Source: Gryganskiella cystojenkinii (lineage: Eukaryota; Mortierellomycota; Mortierellomycetes; Mortierellales; Mortierellaceae). Taken from it: DNA of 14,149 nt. The position numbers and the translations under genes are program-made. The number at the start of each line of letters is the position of its first letter. Within the stretch, counting starts at the first letter, position 1. The DNA is taken from the NCBI GenBank assembly GCA_015852425.1, contig JAAAIG010000942.1, forward strand, positions 1 to 14,149, read 5' to 3'. The notes under the pieces were generated by a model. It was not told where the DNA came from and ran no database searches. It saw nothing but the letters and a program-made list of their open reading frames with translations. Below, one piece after another: positions 7,216-14,149 of the stretch.

Positions 7216-7824
7216 CCATCTCCGTATCCGTCAACGGCAAGTCCAGTGGTGGTAATCGAGTTGAGCTCGGGGACGCTCTGGAGACCAGTGACCTCGAACT
7301 TGAGAGAACCAGGGACGCTCACCAACAGATCTTCGAGTTGGAGACATTCCTGGATATCTGATAACGATGACAGACCGATATTGTTCTTGAGGTCGAAAAT
7401 TTTGACTGATGAGGTGACAACGCTCTGACGACCACATCCACCAATAATACAGCCTTTGAGCGACTTGGAGGCGGTGAAGATCCCACAACAGTCGGTGGAC
7501 ATCCGACAAGCCAATATTGGCGTCCGAAAGATGCAACTGCTGGAGCAAGGGTGTGTGCACTCGAATTCGGTGAAGGGGTCCCTCACTGTTGGCCCACAAA
7601 TCGCATGGAAGGAGAGGTCACGGACTCGGGGCATGGACTTGAGCAGCTCCCTCAACTCGAGCAGGTGGAGGTGGTGACCCGTAGTTTTGTGGATGGAGAT
7701 TCAATCCGAGGTACTTGACAGTAGGCGCGGCGCGGTACAGTTAGGGCAGGTAGGATGAGGTGAGGGGGATATCCAAGGCCTTGATGTGGTCTCCATATCG
7801 GACCCAGGACTCGTTGGGGACCAT
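7011..7824 (-). pseudogene. F-box/LRR relic reading through into the spacer (right copy)
   Basis: This is the longer of the two copies. On the minus strand the frame open from ATG 7653-7655 keeps going across the arm edge at 7216 into unique sequence, through a Ser-Val-Glu-Pro repeat (7153-7188), then IPHFRSLTSIDFQGVD, an LRR-like strand, and ends at TGA 7011-7013. The extra base at 7239, absent from the left copy, is what keeps this frame. The internal shifts are shared with the left copy, so decay began before duplication; the one nonshared change inside the LRR block is Ser here for Pro there (7506). It is transcriptionally opposed to the unrecognised gene starting at 7900. Confidence 0.6.
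7153..7188 (-). repeat. Three tandem copies of a 12-bp unit in the spacer
   Basis: ACAGACGGCTCA (plus-strand reading) is repeated exactly three times, 7153-7164, 7165-7176 and 7177-7188, with a partial unit before it. On the minus strand each unit encodes Ser-Val-Glu-Pro within the tail of the F-box/LRR relic, so the unit length keeps the frame. Perfect identity of the copies suggests recent expansion. Confidence 0.9.
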
Positions 7825-7899
7825 CGCTCCTGAGCAAAGGTTCATGGTCTTGAACAACAGCGCCGATTTCAAGTCATTGCTCCAGAATCGGCAGACTTG

Positions 7900-9003
7900 A
7901 TGACAACGATATTAGACCGTGTCATTCGATCCAATAACTACGACAAAGTTTCGGAGGCGGTTCGTTCAGAAAGTATGAAGGATCCTGTAGCAGCGTACCT
8001 GTTTACGATTGTCATGGCCTAGTAAGTTAAACAACGTAATGTAATCATGGCCATTTTTCTTTTGTAGGTTAGTAACCTCATTTTGTTTTCCCTATATAAT
8101 ACAGTTGCCACTGTTCAAATTCCGGAGCGAAAACCGACAAGCTCCGAGAGGCCAATGACAAGATCAAAAGTATCAAGATTGGTGCTGTTCAGGCCGATTC
8201 TGATCTTGGGCCGACGAGGATCGACACCGTCATTAACGATGATGCTGTTGGCGTTCTGTTTGTCAACGATGATGGATATGACTCGTACGAGGATGACCTA
8301 GATGACCTGGCGAAGTTCATGAGGATATCGATGAGCGCGAAGGGTTTGCAAAGTCTGACTTGGGTGTTCTTGCAGACCCCTCTGACAATGTATGACGTGG
8401 AGTCCAGATATCTGGAAGTTTTTATCAAGGCCACGGACGAGAGAAAGAACCAAGAAAAAAAGCCTACTTTTAGAAACCAAGGAGCCAGGACAGTTTGCGG
8501 ATGCAGTGGCTACTTATAACAATCAGCAGCTGCTTTTGGTTGAGGTGGCACAATTGCACAACCCTGAGATGAAGAAGAGACGTCAAGATGAGTTTAAGCT
8601 GGTACGAGCCATCCGGGACTGTTAGATAAGTCAAGCTCGCGTCATCAGCAACATCAATGTCTCACACCATGGTTTAGCTGTGTATGGTTGTGCGTCCTTC
8701 AAGGATGAAGCGAAACTGTTGCGACTTGATTATCATGGGGCTTCCGTCTCGAGCAAATTTGACCTCTTCGTCATCCCTGTCCGAAAATATGATTTTGGCG
8801 TCAAGATGAGGTCTGCTGTAGTCAGTGCCTCCAGCTTGCTGCTCGAGTTCAGGAGGAGATTACATGTCGGAACAAGATTCAGGGTACCAGTACCCTCCCT
8901 TGATTACTATACACGTGACTCACCTGCTGATGCAGTTCGTATAATTGAAAAAACAACCTCCTCCCCTTCACCTCAGTCTGTAAAAAATTGCCTCCGCTTT
9001 TGA
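7900..9003 (+). pseudogene. Unrecognised intron-containing gene, probably broken (right copy)
   Basis: Plus-strand twin of the left copy, identical in all parts I compared. Exon 1 is 7900-8021, the intron 8022-8104, and exon 2 begins 8105. The A7 run is 8455-8461; with one A fewer the upstream block ending KATDERKNQEKK would run into SLLLETKEPGQFADAVATYN, giving roughly 213 residues to TAG 8623-8625. The following open stretch to 9003 begins ISQARVISNINVSHHG, compositionally normal until about 8883, after which a possible 52-nt GT-AG intron (8884-8935) or plain noncoding sequence follows. No signal peptide or membrane segment is seen. That both arms share the same break means it predates the duplication or was copied between arms (or one consensus was used for both). 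Confidence 0.5.
8022..8104 (+). other. Predicted 83-nt GT-AG intron (right copy)
   Basis: Donor GTAAGT at 8022-8027 and acceptor ACAG at 8101-8104, with the in-between rich in T and holding GTTAGTAAC as a possible branch-site region. The phase (two bases before, one after) rebuilds a Tyr codon and joins two blocks of credible coding sequence. Confidence 0.6.
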
Positions 9004-9135
9004 TTACAGGACGAATGCACAGGCATTTGCTACCTGGACGGCTGGAACCTTGCGTGGTAACGTAGCAAGAAAACAAAAAGGGCTGGTCCTGAGATGAACC
9101 CATAAACCCGGTTTATTTCACCTTGTTGTTTGCCC

Positions 9136-9155
9136 CTCTCTCTCTCTCTCTCTCT
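9136..9155 (+). repeat. (CT)n microsatellite (right)
   Basis: Mirror of the (AG)n run, same unit number in both arms. Because dinucleotide tracts drift quickly, equal length in the two arms is itself a sign of very recent duplication, homogenisation or a collapsed consensus. Confidence 0.85.
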
Positions 9156-9649
9156 TTCTCGGGTGGAAGGTGGAGTCGTTTTCGTTGGACTATAATTGCA
9201 CCAGGTCGACCAGGGAAGCAAAGGGGGAGAAGAAAGGAAAATAGGTGACGGTTCTCTCTTTTCACATTTCACTTTTCTTTTCATTTCCATTCAGCAGGAC
9301 ATAAATTTACACGGAAGGAGCACAGGATTTTCTTTTGTACGCCCCTTTTTTAATAAATGTCCATCATGACTTTTTCAGCGGTACTTGTACAAGTTTTTGA
9401 GCGGCGTCCTTTGGACCCTGTGAAGACTACTGTAGAGAGTAAGGTTGACCGGATTCGAGAGCAGCAGCAGCGGCGCCAATAACATCATCACCGACAGCAA
9501 AAAAAAGGAAGAAGAGCCCATGCTTCGTGAGGGAAATGGAGCAATTGGAGAAAACAAAAAGCACTGCTGGAAGCAAGAACAAGAAAATGCGGCGTCTGTC
9601 CAAATTTTTGAGTTTTTTGGCTGCGGTTTGGTGGGCCAAAAAAAAAAAA

Positions 9650-9656
9650 TATAAAA
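9650..9656 (+). promoter_or_regulatory. TATA box of the acetyltransferase gene (right)
   Basis: TATAAAA follows immediately after a 12-A tract (9638-9649) and precedes the ATG by 102 bp. With initiation some tens of bases downstream the leader would be roughly 50-75 nt. Placement is by sequence match and spacing only. Confidence 0.6.
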
Positions 9657-9757
9657 CCCCGGCAAACAAAAAATGGATCCGTCAACCTCCCAGATACCTT
9701 CGAAATACCTCACCACCGCCACCATCACCAAACAAAGAACAGAAAACTCAGCACCCA

Positions 9758-10288
9758 ATGACTGCCGTCGAGAACACCACAACAACCCCTGCTCCAGCAG
9801 CCCCTACCCGCGACTCTACCGTGACCTTGCGCGAGATCAACAAGGAGAACTGGCGTGCAGTGATTGAACTCTCTGTCTCGGAAGCCCAGTCTGAAATCCT
9901 GGCGACGAACCTGAAATCCCTCTGTGAATCTCACTATTCGGAGGATGCCTGGGCCCGTGCCATCTATGCGGACGAGACACCCGTAGGATTCCTCATGTTG
10001 TCGATCTGGCCTATCGAAGATTGGTATGCTGTCTGGCGGTTCATGATTGATCAAAAGTACCAATCCCTCGGTTTCGGACGGAAAGCATTGCTGTTGGCGA
10101 TCGAGCACGTCAGAACCGCACATCCAGACGCAAAACAGATCAAGATGAATTCAATCGGACCCGAGGGCAGAAAGGGCGTTGACGCCAAGGAGTCCCCCTA
10201 CAAATTTTATACCAGTCTTGGATGGAAAGAGATCTCAGAGTACGATGAGGACGGCGAGGTCGAGCTGGGCTTTGATCTTCAACAGTAA
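9758..10288 (+). CDS. GNAT-family N-acetyltransferase, spermidine acetyltransferase-like (right copy)
   Basis: Plus-strand twin of the left enzyme with the same translation: 176 residues, acetyl-CoA loop QSLGFG, and the C-terminal YTSLGW segment in which the Tyr at about 151 is where GNAT enzymes often place the general acid that protonates CoA thiolate. An acidic Glu/Asp run (EYDEDGEVEL, 161-170) near the C-terminus is unusual for the fold and could favour basic, polyamine-like substrates or simply be a tail. There is no intron and no targeting sequence, so the enzyme is probably cytosolic. Two identical copies would double dosage if both are real. A protein N-terminal or aminoglycoside-type acetyltransferase cannot be excluded from sequence alone. 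Confidence 0.88.
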   Translation: MTAVENTTTTPAPAAPTRDSTVTLREINKENWRAVIELSVSEAQSEILATNLKSLCESHYSEDAWARAIYADETPVGFLMLSIWPIEDWYAVWRFMIDQKYQSLGFGRKALLLAIEHVRTAHPDAKQIKMNSIGPEGRKGVDAKESPYKFYTSLGWKEISEYDEDGEVELGFDLQQ

Positions 10289-10336
10289 AAATAAACAAAA
10301 GCAAGCTTTTTCACCTTTTTATCCATTCTGTTCATT
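10289..10336. promoter_or_regulatory. Convergent 3' region between acetyltransferase and F-box genes (right)
   Basis: An AATAAA hexamer at 10290-10295 begins two bases after the acetyltransferase stop, unusually close for a poly(A) signal. The mirrored AAAAGC-AA-GCTTTT inverted repeat is at 10297-10310. Transcripts from both sides probably overlap here and could form antisense pairs. Confidence 0.45.
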
Positions 10337-12190
10337 TCAACACTCTTTTACTTCGGTAATAATGTTACACGAGAAAAGTTGTTCTGGAAAACGAGGCTGG
10401 AGTAACAAAAACGCTTCCCTGTTCACAAAGATCCCCTGAAAGGTCTCCAATCGCGGCCAGTGTTCAAACAGCCACCGAGCCTCAGGTACCTTCCAAACCG
10501 CTGTTAGAACAGATGGTCCATAAAGCCGTGTCAATCGTTTCAGACCAGCAAGCCGATCCAGCCGACCTCCTGCCAGAGTCAATGAAAGCAGTTGCTCGAT
10601 CGGTTCTCCAAGTCGTTTCCGCAACATGGAAGTTTTCACAGGCACTGTTCGAAGATCCAGGACATCCAACTCAACCAATTGTCCAAGCTGATTTAGGATT
10701 GCGAGCGCCTCATCCTGTCGAGCATCTTTTTCTTGCGGTCTCCAAATGATGACGCCGAGGTACAACTCTCTCAATTTCAGGCAGACCCAAGGTCGAGGGT
10801 CCCGGAGGAGATCGATTGAAGCGATATAAGGAGCCTTGAAGACGACAAGGTTCTCCATAGAACAGAGCATCTCCTGGACCATCGCCCCGGTGACTTTAGA
10901 ACAGAGTGTCAAGTTTAAGGACTGGAGTCTTGAAAGAAATGATGGCGACAACAAAGAGCTCTCCTCTTGAAGTGCTCTCCAGGAGCAAAGGTCGAATTGG
11001 GTCAATTGGAGATTGAGTTTTCTTAGCAGTGGCATCGACGCCAATAAGGCCTTCAGATCCTCGTTCTCGAACGCAGCGCCTGGCAACTCAAGTGATTTGA
11101 GGTGTCGAAAGAAATCTGGACCTTGGACCTGGATGATCTCGATCAAGTGCTTCACAAGCGGCTCTCGTTCGCTTGTGAACCTTGTCGAAGGCGTCGACCC
11201 CCAATACAGTCGAACTAACAGGGGGCTTTTGAGAATCAGGCACTGTTGAACCTTGAGCACGTCGTTCGTGATTCCACAGTCGTGAAGACTAAGATCCTGG
11301 ATCTTGGTCGTAGCTGTCGTCTTTTTTAAGGCCTGTAGTCGAGGCATCATTTTATCCACATAGCCTGAGAGCTTCCTCTTGTCTCTAGAACTCTGAGATA
11401 TATAGGGCAAAATCGCGAGAACTCGAAGTTGACAAAGCCACAGAGGTGATGGTGATGGTGATGGTGGTGAGGATGAAGATGAAGATGACAGTTGAAAGTC
11501 TAGCCATTGTTTAACCACGGTCATTCCCAGAGCTCCAATGCGTAATTCTTCCAAGCGCTTACAACCTCCAATGACGTCTAAAAGTGAATCCCAGATATCC
11601 CATTCACAAACCAAGGTCTTTAAGATGGACTGATGGCGTTGGATCATGGCCCTGATCGTGGCACGTTCGTCCTGGTCCCAGCTGGACGAGTAGTGGATAG
11701 TCAAAGAGGTCAAGTTCGGGAGAAAGAGAGGACTCGGTGGGACAAGATATTGCTTTGGACGTTTCTCGTCTGACCAAATATCGAGGTTGATGAGGGCACG
11801 GTAATAGAGGTTCTTGGAGGCCTGTCGGGTCATGGTCGATAGACGTTCGGAGAGACCTTTTTTCGTCGGGGTTCCAAAGACCTCGACCAGGTCGAGGTTG
11901 ACGCGGATGTCGAGGCATCGAATTAGGCTCCTGTGCTGTTTGAGTTGAGCGCAGTCTGGTTTCGCAAAGTAGATATTCGGATGACCGGTGAAGAGTTGAC
12001 GGACCTCGACCGTGGACCAGAGGCATGGAAGAAAGAGTTGATGCCATGATCGGCAAACTCGAAGACTTCGAGCCAATGAGGGCTGGTCCAAGAAATGACC
12101 GATGCATAAGAGCGTGTCTACGAGAAACAATGGACTCTGAAGAGTTTGTGGAATGGGAGAGTCTTTTGATGACAGCTGACTTTTCTTCAT
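10337..12190 (-). CDS. F-box/leucine-rich repeat protein, intact (right copy)
   Basis: Minus-strand twin of the left gene, 617 residues from the ATG at 12188-12190. The translation is identical to the left copy throughout, including the Ser/Pro linker. The conserved middle (LILKSPLLVRLYW, residues about 318-330, and LNLTLCSKVTGAMVQEML, about 425-442) is what ties it to the decayed paralogue outside it. The C-terminal tail after the last leucine-rich segment is short (FSCNIITEVKEC) and includes two Cys; no CaaX prenylation box is present. Intactness over 1.85 kb with many frameshift-prone runs suggests selection, in contrast with the paralogue next to it. Confidence 0.82.
   Translation of the reverse strand: MKKSQLSSKDSPIPQTLQSPLFLVDTLLCIGHFLDQPSLARSLRVCRSWHQLFLPCLWSTVEVRQLFTGHPNIYFAKPDCAQLKQHRSLIRCLDIRVNLDLVEVFGTPTKKGLSERLSTMTRQASKNLYYRALINLDIWSDEKRPKQYLVPPSPLFLPNLTSLTIHYSSSWDQDERATIRAMIQRHQSILKTLVCEWDIWDSLLDVIGGCKRLEELRIGALGMTVVKQWLDFQLSSSSSSSPPSPSPSPLWLCQLRVLAILPYISQSSRDKRKLSGYVDKMMPRLQALKKTTATTKIQDLSLHDCGITNDVLKVQQCLILKSPLLVRLYWGSTPSTRFTSEREPLVKHLIEIIQVQGPDFFRHLKSLELPGAAFENEDLKALLASMPLLRKLNLQLTQFDLCSWRALQEESSLLSPSFLSRLQSLNLTLCSKVTGAMVQEMLCSMENLVVFKAPYIASIDLLRDPRPWVCLKLRELYLGVIIWRPQEKDARQDEALAILNQLGQLVELDVLDLRTVPVKTSMLRKRLGEPIEQLLSLTLAGGRLDRLAGLKRLTRLYGPSVLTAVWKVPEARWLFEHWPRLETFQGIFVNREAFLLLQPRFPEQLFSCNIITEVKEC
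11445..11488 (-). repeat. Hexamer microsatellite inside the F-box gene (right)
   Basis: Mirror of the Ser/Pro-encoding tract, seen on the plus strand as GGTGAT and GATGAA units. The unit number is the same in the two arms, which for a mutable repeat again points to very recent copying or a shared consensus. Confidence 0.85.
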
Positions 12191-12381
12191 GGCGACTTTG
12201 TTGGTCCGGGTAAAGAGACTAAAAGAGAAGAAGAGGCAAATGTGAAATGACAAGAAACGGAGAATGGAATGGAAAAGTAATGGGAAGAAAAAAGGCGCCG
12301 GAACAATACGCAGTTTCTTTTCGCAAAATTTGGTTTTAGTGGTGGTGCAAGCTGAACGTTATTCAGGCTAAAAAAAAAATT
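12191..12381 (-). promoter_or_regulatory. Probable promoter and 5' leader of the F-box gene (right)
   Basis: Mirror of 1769-1959. Seen on the plus strand it is a purine-rich stretch (about 12205-12295) ending near an A run at 12370-12378. The promoter is bounded by the dead paralogue, so after tandem duplication it may have been inherited with the gene. Confidence 0.5.
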
Positions 12382-14149
12382 CTACGCATGCAGATCTGCA
12401 AAATCCCGACGAAGTCCTACACCCGCACCGACAAACAGTTCGTAAGCCTCTTGAGTGACCCGGGCAGCTTGCATATCCTGCAGTCTGGGCCAATTCTTTA
12501 ACGCACTCGGCCTCTTTTTGGTGCCAGACAACGTCTTCCATGGCCATCACCGGCCCAGAGATCCTCCGCAGTCGCTTGAGGCTCGCCAGTCGATCCAACC
12601 CTATTTCAAGGTCCAAACAGAGGAATAGCTCGTCTCCACTTAGACCGTTCCCGTCTTCTCCCTGTAAATCCGGGGACTCGTCCCAGAATTCAGGACCGAA
12701 ATTAAATCAGGGTTGCGACTCGATCCAAAAACTTGTGCTGTTGTTCGAGAAATTCTAGATCCCAGTCGGACCTAAAGAGTAAGCAAAGCGTTTTGAGACC
12801 GAGACAGATCCAGGGTCGATCATCGTTGGTGAAGTTCTTATACATGATATCTCCAGCTTTGAAGACCTCTAGACCATCCATCGTGCACAGCAGATCCTGA
12901 ATCCTCGCACCCGTGACACCTTTACAGAGCTGAAAATTCAAAGATGTGAGTGTCCTCGCTCTCGGCAACGAGAGGATCTGGTCCCGAAAAGCTCCCCAAG
13001 AGGCACGATCAAACTTGGTCTTGTCCAGATCAAATTCTCGCAGGACCGGTGTCGACTCGAACAAGGCCGTCAAATCTGCTCTAGAAACGTCCACGAGCGA
13101 GAGTTTGAGCGACTCGAGTTGTTGAAAACTCTGACCTACTTGCAGATTCTCGATCATGAGATCCAGAACTGTTCTCCGTCGCGGGTGACAACAATCAAAA
13201 GTCCATTGCAGACGAACCAGCTGTGGACTCTTCAGGATCATCGATTGCTGGATCCTGAGCATGGGTTCGACGCCACCATAGTTGTTGAAACGTAGGTTCT
13301 GGATCCGAGTCTCTTGCGCGTTCTTGAACCGACTGATAGTCAATTCTTGAAAAACATCATCCTTGAGCAAAGCCATTTCTGGAGCTAGGTCTTCATTGGA
13401 CGGGGGCAAGAACATCATGTCGACGGACAGGATTCGAAGACGAAACCAAAGGGTGTCGTACAGACCCATCCAGTACTCAACCGCATCGAGTCCCAGTCTC
13501 TTCAGATGCAACTCTTCCATGCAGGAACATGCCTGAGCGGCCTCAAGAAAGTCCCTGTCGGTCTAGGCGACAGTACAGAGGTTCTGTAGAGTATATCGAT
13601 GTCTCTGGACTATTGCGGGGATGACCTCACGATATTCGTCGACTTCCGTGCCTGGGCCGAGATCCAACGATATCAAGTTAGAAAGACGAGGGGCCGAGAG
13701 AGTTTTTGTAGGGCTCGTTCCTGACCCTTGGGATGAATAAGGTCGCCAGGTAAGGGGTCTTGGAGATGTGGCTGAGTTCCAGATTGGTGGCCGTCAGAGA
13801 GAGAACATTCAGAACCGCAGCCAAGGATTTCACACAGACCATAAGCCATATTCACTTTGAGATGTCGAATCAAGGTCGAGTTTTTCTCGAGTTGAGCATA
13901 AGTGACATTGGCTATAGGTGTTATGTTCATGTAGCGGTGATGACGAAGGAGAGAGGATTGTTTTTTGGCGACATTCTCCGAGTAGTCAATAAGGTAGACC
14001 TCGGCAGTGGCCCACCTCAAGGACAGGAAGAGGTGGTACCATGTCTTGCTGACACGGAGGCAGGTCAAGAGAGAGGGTGGGTCCAAGAATTGACTGATAT
14101 ATAAGCAGGTGTCGGCCAAGGTCAGTGGGTTTAATGGGGTCTCTGCCGA
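12382..14149 (-). pseudogene. F-box/LRR protein pseudogene, 5' end cut off by window edge (right copy)
   Basis: Minus-strand twin of the left pseudogene. The breaks mirror exactly: TAG at 13563-13565, the long open stretch 12702-13520, and the final frame ending at CTA 12382-12384 (TAG on the minus strand), which would encode the C-terminal block QEAYELFVGAGVGLRRDF. Identical frameshifts in both arms mean the decay predates the arm duplication, or the arms have been made identical since. The F-box start would lie beyond the window on both sides, where the two flanks must differ if the palindrome is real. Confidence 0.85.

Larger units (their letters stand above)
9004..9757. other. Noncoding region upstream of the acetyltransferase (right)
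   Basis: Mirror of 4393-5146. Read in the direction of the acetyltransferase it passes from the 3' end of the unrecognised gene through the CT tract and homopolymer-rich DNA to the A12 and TATA element and then a CA-rich leader (about 9660-9757, with CACCACCGCCACCATCACC). The AC-rich leader without upstream ATGs after the TATA box is compatible with efficient scanning to the ATG at 9758. Confidence 0.55.
7216..14149 (-). repeat. Right arm of the giant inverted repeat
   Basis: This arm is one base longer than its partner because of the extra A at 7239. It joins the spacer without interrupting the reading frame of the F-box/LRR relic that crosses the boundary, so this junction looks like original, undisturbed sequence, unlike the opposite junction at 6933/6934. 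It ends at the last base of the window, where the final 40 bases read as the exact reverse complement of the first 40. Confidence 0.97.

Noticed and set aside
8083..8301. Separate 72-residue protein starting near the intron acceptor
   Set aside because: It is out of frame with the spliced model and has no recognisable pattern; it is a shadow of exon 2.
1..14149. Transposon or Helitron/Maverick-type element with very long terminal inverted repeats
   Set aside because: No transposase, integrase, polymerase or capsid-like gene in arms or spacer, and target-site duplications cannot be seen inside the window.
1..14149. tRNA, rRNA, CRISPR array or viral genes
   Set aside because: No cloverleaf, rRNA core motif, regularly spaced repeats or viral hallmark proteins were seen on either strand.

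Overview
The window is one giant inverted repeat. Bases 1-6933 reappear reverse-complemented at 7216-14149, so base x pairs with base 14150-x, around a 282-bp unique spacer (6934-7215). Both outermost bases pair with each other, so the window begins and ends exactly at the arm ends. That is what a whole contig would look like, either a true palindrome or an assembly product. The only arm-to-arm differences I found are three transitions and one 1-base indel, all within about 290 bp of the spacer.

The content suggests a fungal nuclear genome, most likely an early-diverging fungus of the Mortierella type. Reasons are several F-box/leucine-rich proteins of the degenerate kind expanded there, an 83-nt GT-AG intron in one model, pyrimidine-rich promoter sequence, and no operons or Shine-Dalgarno sites. 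The assignment is inferred from protein style and not proven.

Each arm, read from outside to centre, holds: (1) a decayed F-box/LRR pseudogene cut off at the window edge; (2) an intact 617-residue F-box/LRR paralogue in tandem with it; (3) a convergent gene for a 176-residue GNAT N-acetyltransferase resembling spermidine/polyamine acetyltransferases; (4) about 750 bp of noncoding DNA with a TATA box, an A12 tract and an (AG)n microsatellite; (5) an unrecognised, probably broken, intron-containing gene on the GNAT strand; (6) a second, unrelated-looking F-box/LRR relic facing the spacer. The right-hand copy of this last relic reads on through the spacer in frame, while the left-hand copy breaks at the spacer edge. 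The right arm plus spacer therefore looks like the original arrangement and the left arm like the added copy.

Functionally the locus offers one putative SCF ubiquitin-ligase substrate adaptor and one small-molecule acetyltransferase, each in two identical copies. Nothing suggests they act together. The main interest is structural: how the palindrome arose, and whether it is real.
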